Part shown: positions 17,265 through 27,318 of the stretch, in pieces
How the letters are laid out: each line of letters begins with the position of its first letter
How positions within the stretch are numbered: the stretch's first letter is position 1
Assembly: GCA_017517665.1 (NCBI GenBank)
Contig: JAFWYP010000037.1
Span: 1-41,568, forward strand
DNA: 41,568 bases
Reading direction: 5' to 3'
From: Clostridia bacterium
GTDB taxonomy: Bacteria; Bacillota; Clostridia; Oscillospirales; Acutalibacteraceae
Made by a program: the position numbers and the translations under genes
Notes under the pieces: generated by a model
Told to the model about the DNA's origin: nothing
Seen by the model: only the letters and a program-made list of their open reading frames with translations
Databases searched by the model: none

Positions 17265-18542
17265 ATGAAATGTTTGAATTGCGGCGTATCAGCCGACCAT
17301 TATCTTTGTGGTTGCTGTCAAACGCCAGATATATTGGATAAAATTTTTAATGAGATACGCTTTTATAAACCGGAGACTTGTGAAAATCCGTATCTGTCAG
17401 AAACTGCTTCCGGTCTTACTGAAAAGTATGCCGAGCGAGATATTATCCCGGCAATTCTCGATCTGTTTGATTTCGAGATTTCCGAGTTTTACTATTGCCA
17501 GTATTACAGGATGCGCAGAGATGCTCGGTTTGAGGATGCTGCCATTGCGTATTTGAATACGCACGAGCTGGATAATATCCGCACACAGAATGTGCTATAC
17601 GATTTGATTGAAAGCTATATTCCCAACGATTTTATCAAGCCTAAAAAGTGGTGTGAGCTTATTGCCGACTCCGAGAGTCTTTGCTGTGAACTGTATGCTG
17701 TTGCTGCAAAATATTTCGCTATGATTGGCGAGTATGAATTAGCGGATGCTGTCGCTGATAAAGGTCTTCTTCTCTGTAAATCCGAAGAGAATAGAAAATT
17801 TCTGTTCTATTCTCCGGAAAACATGATCTCAAGATTGGAAAAGCAGAAAGAGGATACAAACAGATACCGCACGAAAAAGCCTTACTGGCCTGCTACCGAG
17901 GAGCGTAGACGAGCGGTTGCTATGTTCTATGACGAGAAAGGAATCAAGTATCCACGAATTGAGAACAGACCGGAGAAGATCAAAGAAAGCGAATTTGCTC
18001 CAATCAAAGAATGCTTTGACGATGATATTGTTGACTACTGTGCTTTTTGGTGTGCTGATACTTTCAGTTTGTCGGCTGCGAAAGGTATTTACCAGATTGC
18101 AGCGGTAAAGGTTCGTGATGAGGTAGTTATAGATGAATTCCAGGAACTGGTTCGTCCTTGGGACGGTGTTGCAGACAGAAAGGATGCAGCGAAGAAAGCC
18201 GGTGTTGAGCTTTCGGTAATCGAGAGTGCAGAAGATGTGGATTTGGTAATTCCGAAGTTCTTTGCGTTTGTCGGTGATGACGTACTGATTTCGACAGGAG
18301 CACTTGGTAATCAAGCAAAGCTTATTTCTCGTGCTGCCAGATATGCCGGTATGCGTGAAATTAAGAATGAGTTTTATGATCTGCTTGACTTTGCGGCAGA
18401 CACAGATTCGGAGTTTGATCTTGCAAATAACACCCGAGAATATTTGCTTGCGCATTTTTCTGTTGCGGAAGGAAAAAGTGCACTTGAAAAAGCACAGATC
18501 AACAAGCAACTTTATGAAGCTTTGAAAAAATATGGTGAGTAA
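17265..18542 (+). CDS. Zn-ribbon/helical protein with a degenerate DnaQ-like (DEDDh) exonuclease domain
   Basis: 425 residues. Residues 3-18 hold Cys3/Cys6 and Cys15/Cys18, a Zn-ribbon. Residues 40-200 are helical with TPR-like spacing (YAVAAKYFAMIGEYELADAV). Residues 260-410 follow the order of an RNase T/DnaQ exonuclease: CADTFSLS, YQIAAVKVRDEVVIDEFQEL, LVRPWDG, GVELSVIESAEDVDLVIP, FVGDDVLISTGALGNQAKLI. Asp265 of the first motif remains, but the expected Glu is Phe267 (DTF) and the HNAxFD stretch reads TGALGNQ, so the usual metal-binding acids appear lost. It may bind DNA or RNA ends, or serve as an assembly factor for the helicase directly downstream. Codon use differs from the flanking sugar genes. 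Confidence 0.7.
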   Translation: MKCLNCGVSADHYLCGCCQTPDILDKIFNEIRFYKPETCENPYLSETASGLTEKYAERDIIPAILDLFDFEISEFYYCQYYRMRRDARFEDAAIAYLNTHELDNIRTQNVLYDLIESYIPNDFIKPKKWCELIADSESLCCELYAVAAKYFAMIGEYELADAVADKGLLLCKSEENRKFLFYSPENMISRLEKQKEDTNRYRTKKPYWPATEERRRAVAMFYDEKGIKYPRIENRPEKIKESEFAPIKECFDDDIVDYCAFWCADTFSLSAAKGIYQIAAVKVRDEVVIDEFQELVRPWDGVADRKDAAKKAGVELSVIESAEDVDLVIPKFFAFVGDDVLISTGALGNQAKLISRAARYAGMREIKNEFYDLLDFAADTDSEFDLANNTREYLLAHFSVAEGKSALEKAQINKQLYEALKKYGE

Positions 18543-18543
18543 T

Positions 18544-20673
18544 ATGGCTGACAAAGTGAGCTTAACGCCGGAGCAGCAGGAAGCGATTTCTGAAATAGAC
18601 CGCAACCTACAGATTATCGCTTGTGCCGGTTCTGGTAAGACCGAAGTTATTACTCGCAGATTAGCAAACATTCTGCAGAGCAAATCAGATATTAAACCGG
18701 AAAATGTTGTGGCATTCACATTTACTGAAAAAGCCGCAGCGTCTATGAAAAAACGCATAGTAAAAGCATTGGATGCTAAAGTGGCTACCGACATAGATCG
18801 TATGTATGTTGGTACAATTCATGGTTTTTGCTATCACTTGCTTAACAAATATACTGAACAATTCCGAGAATATAAGGTTCTCGATTCCGTAAAAAGCCAT
18901 CTCTTTGTAGCAAGATACTGCAATGAATGTGGGATGAGCGATTTGAATTTGGAACCCTACCCTCGCAATGTAAACTTGTTTCTGCAGTGTGTCGACAAGA
19001 TGATTGACGACTATGACAACGCAGATATGTGGACACAAGAACAGCGAGATGTACTTAATAAATACATCGGTTGTCTTTATAGACACAGCTATATTGACTT
19101 TGCGTTGATGATCTTTGAGACCCTTCGCCAGATCGAATCCAATCCCGAAGTGAAGGATTACTTATCTCGCATTAAATACTTGGTTGTGGATGAGTACCAG
19201 GATGTAAACGATCTGCAGGAAAAACTCATTCTGCGCATCGCAGAAACCGGTGCAAATATCTGTGTTGTCGGCGATGACGATCAGACAATCTATCAGTTCC
19301 GAGGAAGCAACGCCGATAACATGATCTCCTTCTCAGAGAGATACGCTGACGTACATCAAGTGCGTTTGGAGAAGAATTTCCGTTGCGCACCAGGTATTGT
19401 GGATGTTGCGGATTGTGTTATCGGACACAATGATCGCCGCATCGCAAAGAAAATGGTGTCCGGAGCAACGGATTTACAAGCAACTATTGAGGCAAACAGA
19501 TACTCCGATAAAAAAGAACAGTTCGATAGTATTGCTGAGCAAATTATCGAACTGCACAAAGCGGGTATTCCATATAAAGAAATGGCGATTCTTGTCCGCA
19601 AGGGAAAAGCAATCGCACCGGCATCCTACGCTCTTGATCGAGCTGGGATACCATTTGAAACGGACAGCGCAGAACACTTCTTTGCCGGTAACTATTTTAA
19701 CCGTTTCGTGGTTACGCTACAGATTTTATCCGACATTGATAAAGCAAAGCTTTATGAGTGTTGGCAAGACATTATCGAAGGAACAGCTTTTAATGTGGGA
19801 TTTAAGTTTTTGAGAAGCTGTGCAAGAGGCGGCAATCTTCCTCTCAGTGAAATCATCCGAGGTTTTTGCGAAAAAACTGCATTTATAGATGATACTGCCG
19901 AAGATGCCGATGTTCGTCGAATAGACTTGGATGGTATTGCAAAAATACTGGACGACTACGACGAAATATACGGAGATTGGCAATTATCTGCACGAATTAC
20001 CGGCGTTCTTAAGTTCCTTGGCACACAGGCTGCTGATGAGTATAAATACCATAGTTTCAAGCCGAAAGACCCCAATGCTGATGCCGTTCAGATTATGACG
20101 GTTCATAAATCCAAGGGGTTAGAGTTCAACACGGTATTCCTTCCGGAACTCACAAAACGAGAGTTCCCTGTTTCCAATATGGGCGGCAAAAAGTATTATC
20201 ATGTGCTTGGAGGCGTGTTTGAGGAAAACAAAGATAAGTATCAAAGCGATCTGGAAGATGAGCGCAAGCTGTTCTATGTTGCGGTTACTCGAGCTAAACA
20301 AAATTTGTATATGACATACGAGTTGTCTGCTCAGCCCGTATCGTGCTTTGTAAAAGAATCTTCCGGTTCTCATCACTTGAAGCTCGACAGAAGTGATTTG
20401 ACCTACAATCCTAAAGCAGATGTCGAAGATTTTGCTCCAAGTTTCAAGAACTCTTATGAGCCAAAAACTCGTGAGCCGAATCCTGAATGGGAGGAGGAAC
20501 GTAGACAATGCCAGGAGTATTGGGAAACAGTTAAGTATGCTCGTAGTCAACTATATGACTACTATGGTACTGGTGCCCATTTTTGCCCTGCGATGTACAC
20601 GATGCTTGGCGAGATTAAGCGATGGACTCCGGATCAGATTCTGCAAGAAGCAAGCAGAAATGGGTTGATATGA
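18544..20673 (+). CDS. UvrD/Rep/PcrA-type SF1A DNA helicase
   Basis: 709 residues from the ATG at 18544, one base after the previous stop; GGTGAG lies in the end of the upstream gene, so translation is probably coupled. All SF1A motifs are present: Q motif LTPEQQEAI, Walker A ACAGSGKTE (26-34), FTFTEKAAASMK, GTIHGFC, Walker B VVDEYQD (Asp216-Asp220), VGDDDQTIYQFRGS, LEKNFR, TVHKSKGLEFNTVFLPEL and FYVAVTRAKQ. It is therefore a likely active ATP-dependent 3'-5' helicase. The C-terminus is unlike the housekeeping PcrA end and carries PEWEEERRQCQEYWE and an alpha-helical tail. Many defence systems use a UvrD-like helicase with a nuclease-like partner, which fits the operon. Confidence 0.92.
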   Translation: MADKVSLTPEQQEAISEIDRNLQIIACAGSGKTEVITRRLANILQSKSDIKPENVVAFTFTEKAAASMKKRIVKALDAKVATDIDRMYVGTIHGFCYHLLNKYTEQFREYKVLDSVKSHLFVARYCNECGMSDLNLEPYPRNVNLFLQCVDKMIDDYDNADMWTQEQRDVLNKYIGCLYRHSYIDFALMIFETLRQIESNPEVKDYLSRIKYLVVDEYQDVNDLQEKLILRIAETGANICVVGDDDQTIYQFRGSNADNMISFSERYADVHQVRLEKNFRCAPGIVDVADCVIGHNDRRIAKKMVSGATDLQATIEANRYSDKKEQFDSIAEQIIELHKAGIPYKEMAILVRKGKAIAPASYALDRAGIPFETDSAEHFFAGNYFNRFVVTLQILSDIDKAKLYECWQDIIEGTAFNVGFKFLRSCARGGNLPLSEIIRGFCEKTAFIDDTAEDADVRRIDLDGIAKILDDYDEIYGDWQLSARITGVLKFLGTQAADEYKYHSFKPKDPNADAVQIMTVHKSKGLEFNTVFLPELTKREFPVSNMGGKKYYHVLGGVFEENKDKYQSDLEDERKLFYVAVTRAKQNLYMTYELSAQPVSCFVKESSGSHHLKLDRSDLTYNPKADVEDFAPSFKNSYEPKTREPNPEWEEERRQCQEYWETVKYARSQLYDYYGTGAHFCPAMYTMLGEIKRWTPDQILQEASRNGLI

Positions 20674-20674
20674 T

Positions 20675-20962
20675 ATGAAAGCTAAAAAAGAGACGCTAAC
20701 GCTTATCAATGGCTGTATAGAGGCAGCTCTTGATGAGCTATATAATACTTGGCGAAAATCGTCAGGGTGTTATAGTAAAAACGTTCACACAACAACAAGC
20801 AGAAGAAGGCGATAGTGATTAACCGTTAACTACTACTGTGCACACTTTATTGGTCGCTATGGATGTAAAGAGTACTTTGCGCACAATAAGGAATTACTGT
20901 TTTATGAACGGCAAAAGGAAATCATTCAGCAGCTTCAAGAACTTGAGCTGGAAGATTTGTAA
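20675..20962 (+). pseudogene. Decayed small gene(s) between helicase and LRR gene
   Basis: An ATG at 20675, one base after the helicase stop, begins MKAKKETLTLINGCIEAALD and is interrupted by a TAG-TGA pair near 20813-20818. Coherent coding continues in the same frame to TAA at 20962 (YYCAHFIGRYGCKEYFAHNK, then KEIIQQLQELELEDL). Another frame gives LGENRQGVIVKTFTQQQAEE across 20750-20815. The pattern suggests one or two small genes broken by frameshift and stops. I do not recognise the family. Confidence 0.4.
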
Positions 20963-21049
20963 TTTGTGGTTTCAAAAATGAACTCGGGTGCTGAGTTGGT
21001 GTCTTAGCAAAACTTGTAAACTCTCATATATTCAGAAAGGATAATTGCT

Positions 21050-24000
21050 ATGTATAACAAATATTGTGAAGAAGATCTAAGAGAATTTAGGTATGAATAT
21101 GTCGAAGATGGCGTGAAGGTTGTTGCATATTCTGGCGTAAAGGATAACGTTAGAATACCGAGTTCCGTTGATGGTGCTCCGGTTGTTGAATTGGGTATAA
21201 ATAAAGATGGATATGTAGGTATAATGCCCTACAATGTTCTGATTCCTAATACCGTTAAGCGCGTTAATGTGCATGCAATTAGCTCTCCGCAGACTCATGG
21301 TTGGTTTACAGAGTTTTCATTGGAAGAAGGAAATCCCAATTTAGCAATCATAAATGGCATGTTAATTGAGGGTGGCAAAAGGGTTGTCTATTGCATGGAG
21401 CACAGTATCACCCAGGTGATTATTCCGGACGGCATTGAGAGCATTGGAGAATATGCCTTTAGGGACTGTTCTAAGCTGAGCGAAGTTGTTTTGCCAGATG
21501 GTATTAAACGCATTGAGGACTATGCATTTGCCGGATGCCAAATCAAGAATATCACTTTGCCTGATGGATTAGAAGAAATAGGTTATTCTGCTTTTTATAA
21601 CAAATTTGATAATTATAATAGCAGATTCACCCTTGATTTGACGATTCCAACCTCTGTGAAGAAAATATCGGTATGCTATACCGTTAATCTCCTGAACATA
21701 GAAAATAATGAACACCTCACAATGTGTGACGGTTTCTTGATGACCGCTGATAAGAAAACTATCCTCTGGTATTTAGGCGAGTCCGTCCCTGAATTGTTTA
21801 TTCCAGATTATGTTGAAAACATCGCACCATATGCCTGCTCGGTATGGGCACTTTCTGAAATAAAGAAACTGGTGTTAGGCACATCGTTAAAAACTATCTC
21901 TGCGCACGCTTTTAGAGCAAACAAAGTGAAAACATTAAGAATCCCTGAGAGCTTGGTGGAGATTGATGATACTGCCTTTGACTTCTCAAATGTTACTTCC
22001 GTCATTGTTGATAAGAAAAATCCTGTAATTTATACTGATAAAACTGCTCTTTACAAAACTGTCGATTCAGGACATCTGGTATTGATGTACTGCTTCCGTG
22101 ATAAGATTGAGGAGTATGTTGTAGCAGAAAACACCGTATGTATTCTTGATGGTGCGTTTGTTAATTGTCGCCAATTGAAGGAATTAAGCCTTCCCGAATC
22201 TCTGGTAGAATTTTCCGAACGATGCCTAGGCAGCTCTGTAAAAAAAGTGAAGATTCCTGCGGCTGTCACTAATATGGATTTTCACCAAGGAGACAGTGAA
22301 ATTAAATATGAAATCAGCGATGAAAATACTGTATATGCGTGGATAGATCATGTTCTGTACAAAAAAGCAGACAATGGTCTTGTTGCTGTACGATTTGACG
22401 GAGCCGTGCAAGAGGTTGTTTTGGCATCGGAAACCATTGCGGTTGCTTCGTATGCATTCAATAAGGATGTGAAAAAAGTCACTTTTTCTGGCAACGTAAA
22501 AAGAGTCGAACACCATGCCTTCTACTCTTGCTCCATTGAAGAAGTGGTCTTTAACGAAGGCTTAGAGTTTATAGATTACGTTGCTTTCGCACGTAATCGT
22601 ATCAATGAGGTGGTGCTTCCCAGCACAATCAAATACGTTTGCACTTCTGCGTTTTATTATTGCCCTATTCAAAAATATGCTATTGCAGAAGGAGCCGAAG
22701 CGTATGCTGTACAAGACGATGCTCTTTACAGCAAAGATTTGACCACTCTCTACGATGTTCCTGAACAGTGCGCAATTACCGAATTTTGTGTTGCTTCAAA
22801 CACTACGGACATTTGCAGAGCGTTCCGGGGATGCAAGAAAATCAAGGCAATTAAACTACCTGCCAGCGTAAAGAACATTTGGAAATTTGCGATTATCGGC
22901 TGCAAGGCATTGAAGGACGTATACTTTGAAACATCTCCTGATTACATCAGCGAGGATAGTATTGATTTTGATTTCCCGATTTCTTTACACGCTGAACTTG
23001 ATTCTTCTGTGGCAAACATGATTGAAAGTTTGCGTTCAAAAACTGATGGCAGAACAAGCCTTGAGTTGGCAGTAAAAGGAATGGAAGATGTCCAAAGTCT
23101 TTGTAAAGAATTTACGTTAATGCCTAATAAAACAGGACTAACCATTCTTAAAAACAAATCCAAGGAAAAGAACATTGTTGTGCCTGCACAGATTGGTAAT
23201 TATAAAGTTACCGCTATTGGTGCATACGCATTTTCTGAGTCAAATTGGGGTAGCGAAGTGTTAGAGTCGGTAGAACTTCCCGACACCATTGAAAAAATAG
23301 GCAACGGTATTTTCGCTGGATGTAGAAAATTAACTGCGGTAACCCTTCCTAAAGGAATTACGGAAATTGTTGAAGCCATGTTCCGTTATTGTGCGGAGCT
23401 TGAAGAAGTGAGTATTCCGGACGGAGTAACAAGGATCGAGCAATGTGCGTTCTTTGGGTGTGAAAAGGTAAATAGAATTACGTTCCCGCAAAGTGTTGAG
23501 TATATTAGTGAATGGCTTTTCTCCGACAAAGCTGAAAACAGTGACGATGACAGACATAAGGATTTGTATTTGAATGCAAAAACTTTGTACGTTGTTGAAA
23601 AAGGCAGTTATGCAGAGAAGTTCTTGAGAAACTATACTCCAGATAAATATGATTGCGGACGGTTAGCTGTCGTATATGCAAATCAATTGAATGCCCCTGT
23701 CTCTGAAGAAGAAACCGAGGCACTTAAGTATTTGGATTACTCTATTGAGGAAGATGGAACGGTCTCTGTTTCTTGTCGATCCTATTGGCATGAACCTCAT
23801 CCCGTCGTGAAAATTCCGGAAACAATTCAAGGAATGCCTGTAACTAAGTTGACCGGAATGAGTTCAATCCACGGAAGTATTGAAGTTATTCACATTCCTG
23901 CAAGTATTCTTTCGATCGAAGGACTTTACTACCTCTCATTCTATTCCGGTGGACAAAATATGCGAAAAATTATTGTTGCAGAGGACAACCCGAATTATTG

Positions 24001-27000
24001 GTCTGATGGAAAAGCATTGTACACAAAAGACAAGACCACTTTGATTCATATGTTCGATTATCAAGCCGAGGAATATGTTGTTCATGAAAATACAAAAACA
24101 ATCGGCAAAGAAGCTTTCGGAAATTTCTCTAACCTGAAAAAGCTTGTTCTTCCTGATGGATTAGAGGAAATTCAGAGTGGTGCCTTTTATGATTGCAGTA
24201 ATCTCGCAGAAATTATAGGTGTGGAAAAGGTTGGTTCTATTGCGGAAGGTGCTCTCTCTCCCACCGCATATTACCGCAATATGCCCATTGTATTCAGCGG
24301 AACTGTTCTTCAAAAATACAATTCCACTACAGAAAAGAGCTATACAATCCCTAACGGCACGACCGAAATTGCGAGCAACGCTTTCTATCTATATAACGAA
24401 GACGATGCTCTTGAGGAGATTGTTATTCCCGAAACGGTAAAAATTATAGGTAAGAGTGCGTTCCAAGGAAGAAAGCATCTTGTTAAAATCAATATACCTA
24501 AAGGTGTGGAAACTATTGAAAGTAGCACCTTTAAGGAATGTGAAGCATTGACCAGTTTACATATTCCTGCGAGTGTAAGCAATATCGCTGTTGATGCCTT
24601 CCCTGTGTACGAAAAGCCGTGGAGAGGTGCACCAATTGTTCCGGCTTTTGCGGCTTTCGAAGTTGACGAAAATAATACTACATATAAGTCTGTGAATGGA
24701 ATCCTGTATTCGAAGGATGAAAGCACGCTGATCAAAGTTCCTGCAAGTTTCTCGGAGAAAGAGTTCGTCGCTGCGGATACATTGAAAATCATTGGTGAGC
24801 ACGCATTTGAAGGCAATTCTTCGATTAAGAAAGTTGTATTAACGCCAAATGTTACGTGTATATCTACGAGTGCATTTGCTCGTTGTACATCGCTTGAAGA
24901 AATCAATTTGGAAAATGTATTGACTATCGAGAAAAATGCATTTTACGAATGCGAAAAGCTAAGAAGTGTTGTTCTGAACGCAGGGGAAATAGGTTCTTCC
25001 GCTTTCTCATCCTGTAAGAAGTTGTCTTCTGTAACTTTGCAGAGCACAAAAATTATAGGGTCACATGCATTTAATGGGTGTTCTGAACTCAAAAAAATTG
25101 ATTTGCCTGACGGATTGGTCGAAATTGGCAAATCTGCTTTTGCGAAGTGTAGCCTCAATGGCGTGATTGTGCCAAAAACGGTACTCAAAACCGGCAACGA
25201 AAGTTTTTCTGGATGCAAGACAATCACTATTTATGACACAATTGACCCCGATGCAAAGCCGGCTGACACCTATATGGATGATTGTAACGGTTCTCCAAAC
25301 TCCGTTGTTGGATTCATTGGCATCGGTCCCGCATTGGCTATGTGGCAATGTGCGGCTAATCACTATTGGATTGATCACGAGATTGTTGTCCGTTCTGCAG
25401 AAACCAATGAAATCAAGTATAAGGTATGGATGGGTTCTGATCCAAAACAGAGAAAATACTATTGTACATTGACTTCCTCCTGGGGTAAAAACGCTACATT
25501 TAACTTCGGCGCATTAGATGCTGCATTTTCCGGAATCAAAGGCGTTGAGCACAAGATTAAGGTCGCATTAAACAGATTACGTTACCCTGAAAATCTTTCG
25601 GATGGGCAAAGAGATTCTTATATTGCATATCTTGTGAGATCTGCCAAAGACCTTATTACCACTTGCATTGATTCGGACGATATGGAAACCCTTCTTTATT
25701 GCGAACCGTTCGGTGTAATTAAGAAGAACAACATTGATGATTTGCTTGAGTACGCTGCCAAAGCAAAGGCAATTCAGTTCTCTGCTTACTTGATGGAGTA
25801 TAAAGCTACCCACTTTGGTGGTTCCTCAGTTAAAAAGCCGACGCTCTCCTTCAAGGAAGTCGCTCCTTGGGCAACAAGCAAATCAGCTCCAAGTAAGGTT
25901 GGTAGATATAAAGGAAATGACGTAGATGTTGTGTTCCCGACAGAGGTAAAGGGAGTAACTATTACTGGCGTTGCAGGTACTACCTCAAAGGTTCCGGAAA
26001 ACTATAGGGCTATTGTATCGGTATCCTTGCCTGAAGGCTATACAACGATTGGTGATTATGCGTTCTATGGGTGCGACAACCTTGAACGGATTAACCTCCC
26101 CAGTACAATTCAGTCTATCGGTAAGGATGCATTTAATGGATGCGTGAAGCTGAAAGAAATTCTTATGCCAGATGCGGTAACAGAAATTGGCGAAAATGCA
26201 TTCAGAAATTGTTCTGCGTTGGAAAAAGTCAAGTTTTCTAAGAATTTGACAGCTATTCCTGGATACGCATTCGCAAACTGCAGTTCTCTTAGAGAAATTG
26301 ACCTGCCAAAAAATGTAAGCCGCATATACAAGGGCTGTTTTGAAAGCTATGGCATTAGAAAAGTTACCGTACATTGCGCTAAAATGTTGTCAATGGGACA
26401 ATGTTTTGGCTCCGCGCCTGAAGTTCACGCTTATAAAGATGCGATGAAAGGTGTGTATGGAATATCTCAACGGTCTATTCACAATCTTAAACTCGTCGAT
26501 CTTTTGTCAGAAACATTTGTTACCGTAACTATTTCTTCTACAAACGAGCAAGATGCAATATTTAATTTCTATGCCGATGCCATCGACACTTCTATTCAAA
26601 AGACCGGTGCTACTGTTTTGGATGAAAAGCTGGCAGTATCTGTCGAAGGTGATTCTATCGTCGACCTGTTAACAACTGCATACGGATCAGGTTTTGTTTC
26701 GGCTGAAAACAATGCTGATGAAATTCGTCGTTTGAGCGAACTCGGTAACACAGGAACGGTGATTGCCGTTGTAATCAAGGAAGAAAAGAAGAATGATGAT
26801 GGTGCCGTAACAACAGTATATGAATACTCTACCAAAAAGCATAAGGGAACGTTAAAGGAAAAGGAAGTCGTAGGCTCTGGGTCGGAGGATGGCAATGAGG
26901 ATATCCATATATATATGGATTACTATGACTACTATCACGAAACTCACGATGACAACAGAACCGAGGAAGAACCTAATGCTGAAAGCCAAGATGATGGATT

Positions 27001-27316
27001 CGTTAATATTGAAGAACGAGATTTAAAAGGCGATAGCGGTATTTGGGACTTCTCTGCGGTTGACTCTATCGAATTTGAAGGAAAAATCTTCGTCTTAACT
27101 GGATTCGGGGCGCAAGAAGAAGAAAAAATCACACAAGAAATTCAAAAACGAGGCGGAACTGTAAAAAGCTCTACTGTTGTTAAAACCGATTATCTGATTG
27201 TTATGGAAGACTATGACCATGCAACAACTAAATATCAGAAGGCTAAGGAATTGCAGGCGCAAGGCAAGAATATTGCAATTATAAGTTCTAAGATGTTCTA
27301 CTCAGTTGTGGAATAA
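21050..27316 (+). CDS. Giant LRR_5 (BspA-like) protein with C-terminal BRCT domain, predicted cytoplasmic
   Basis: 2088 residues; AAAGGA precedes the ATG. There is no signal peptide (MYNKYCEEDLREFRYEY), unlike secreted BspA proteins. More than twenty LRR_5 repeats of the form AFxxCxxLxxVxLPxxVxxIg occur in blocks at about 100-640, 690-890, 930-1415 and 1640-1790. Residues about 1417-1594 are a non-LRR insert, with tryptophan-rich (MWQCAANHYWIDHE) and helical (LRYPENLSDGQRDSYIAYLV) parts. After an acidic linker (about 1944-1992, DYYDYYHETHDDNRTEEEP), residues 2007-2088 match a BRCT domain (GKIFVLTGFG, RGGTVKSSTVVKTDYLIV), as in the end of NAD-dependent DNA ligase. BRCT domains bind DNA ends or proteins. 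Together with the helicase this suggests a DNA-linked recognition or scaffold protein; that role is inference. Confidence 0.85.
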   Translation: MYNKYCEEDLREFRYEYVEDGVKVVAYSGVKDNVRIPSSVDGAPVVELGINKDGYVGIMPYNVLIPNTVKRVNVHAISSPQTHGWFTEFSLEEGNPNLAIINGMLIEGGKRVVYCMEHSITQVIIPDGIESIGEYAFRDCSKLSEVVLPDGIKRIEDYAFAGCQIKNITLPDGLEEIGYSAFYNKFDNYNSRFTLDLTIPTSVKKISVCYTVNLLNIENNEHLTMCDGFLMTADKKTILWYLGESVPELFIPDYVENIAPYACSVWALSEIKKLVLGTSLKTISAHAFRANKVKTLRIPESLVEIDDTAFDFSNVTSVIVDKKNPVIYTDKTALYKTVDSGHLVLMYCFRDKIEEYVVAENTVCILDGAFVNCRQLKELSLPESLVEFSERCLGSSVKKVKIPAAVTNMDFHQGDSEIKYEISDENTVYAWIDHVLYKKADNGLVAVRFDGAVQEVVLASETIAVASYAFNKDVKKVTFSGNVKRVEHHAFYSCSIEEVVFNEGLEFIDYVAFARNRINEVVLPSTIKYVCTSAFYYCPIQKYAIAEGAEAYAVQDDALYSKDLTTLYDVPEQCAITEFCVASNTTDICRAFRGCKKIKAIKLPASVKNIWKFAIIGCKALKDVYFETSPDYISEDSIDFDFPISLHAELDSSVANMIESLRSKTDGRTSLELAVKGMEDVQSLCKEFTLMPNKTGLTILKNKSKEKNIVVPAQIGNYKVTAIGAYAFSESNWGSEVLESVELPDTIEKIGNGIFAGCRKLTAVTLPKGITEIVEAMFRYCAELEEVSIPDGVTRIEQCAFFGCEKVNRITFPQSVEYISEWLFSDKAENSDDDRHKDLYLNAKTLYVVEKGSYAEKFLRNYTPDKYDCGRLAVVYANQLNAPVSEEETEALKYLDYSIEEDGTVSVSCRSYWHEPHPVVKIPETIQGMPVTKLTGMSSIHGSIEVIHIPASILSIEGLYYLSFYSGGQNMRKIIVAEDNPNYWSDGKALYTKDKTTLIHMFDYQAEEYVVHENTKTIGKEAFGNFSNLKKLVLPDGLEEIQSGAFYDCSNLAEIIGVEKVGSIAEGALSPTAYYRNMPIVFSGTVLQKYNSTTEKSYTIPNGTTEIASNAFYLYNEDDALEEIVIPETVKIIGKSAFQGRKHLVKINIPKGVETIESSTFKECEALTSLHIPASVSNIAVDAFPVYEKPWRGAPIVPAFAAFEVDENNTTYKSVNGILYSKDESTLIKVPASFSEKEFVAADTLKIIGEHAFEGNSSIKKVVLTPNVTCISTSAFARCTSLEEINLENVLTIEKNAFYECEKLRSVVLNAGEIGSSAFSSCKKLSSVTLQSTKIIGSHAFNGCSELKKIDLPDGLVEIGKSAFAKCSLNGVIVPKTVLKTGNESFSGCKTITIYDTIDPDAKPADTYMDDCNGSPNSVVGFIGIGPALAMWQCAANHYWIDHEIVVRSAETNEIKYKVWMGSDPKQRKYYCTLTSSWGKNATFNFGALDAAFSGIKGVEHKIKVALNRLRYPENLSDGQRDSYIAYLVRSAKDLITTCIDSDDMETLLYCEPFGVIKKNNIDDLLEYAAKAKAIQFSAYLMEYKATHFGGSSVKKPTLSFKEVAPWATSKSAPSKVGRYKGNDVDVVFPTEVKGVTITGVAGTTSKVPENYRAIVSVSLPEGYTTIGDYAFYGCDNLERINLPSTIQSIGKDAFNGCVKLKEILMPDAVTEIGENAFRNCSALEKVKFSKNLTAIPGYAFANCSSLREIDLPKNVSRIYKGCFESYGIRKVTVHCAKMLSMGQCFGSAPEVHAYKDAMKGVYGISQRSIHNLKLVDLLSETFVTVTISSTNEQDAIFNFYADAIDTSIQKTGATVLDEKLAVSVEGDSIVDLLTTAYGSGFVSAENNADEIRRLSELGNTGTVIAVVIKEEKKNDDGAVTTVYEYSTKKHKGTLKEKEVVGSGSEDGNEDIHIYMDYYDYYHETHDDNRTEEEPNAESQDDGFVNIEERDLKGDSGIWDFSAVDSIEFEGKIFVLTGFGAQEEEKITQEIQKRGGTVKSSTVVKTDYLIVMEDYDHATTKYQKAKELQAQGKNIAIISSKMFYSVVE

Positions 27317-27318
27317 TC

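Noticed and set aside
17829-18794. 321-codon open frame on the minus strand
   Set aside because: It covers the end of the DnaQ-like gene and the start of the helicase, both with clear motifs and ribosome sites; Cys/Leu/Ser-rich antisense composition.
24385-24906. 173-codon minus-strand frame
   Set aside because: It lies inside the LRR-BRCT gene and reflects antisense of the repeats.
21400-26350. Regular short repeats that could be mistaken for a CRISPR array
   Set aside because: They are imperfect LRR codons within a single long frame, without constant repeats or unique spacers.
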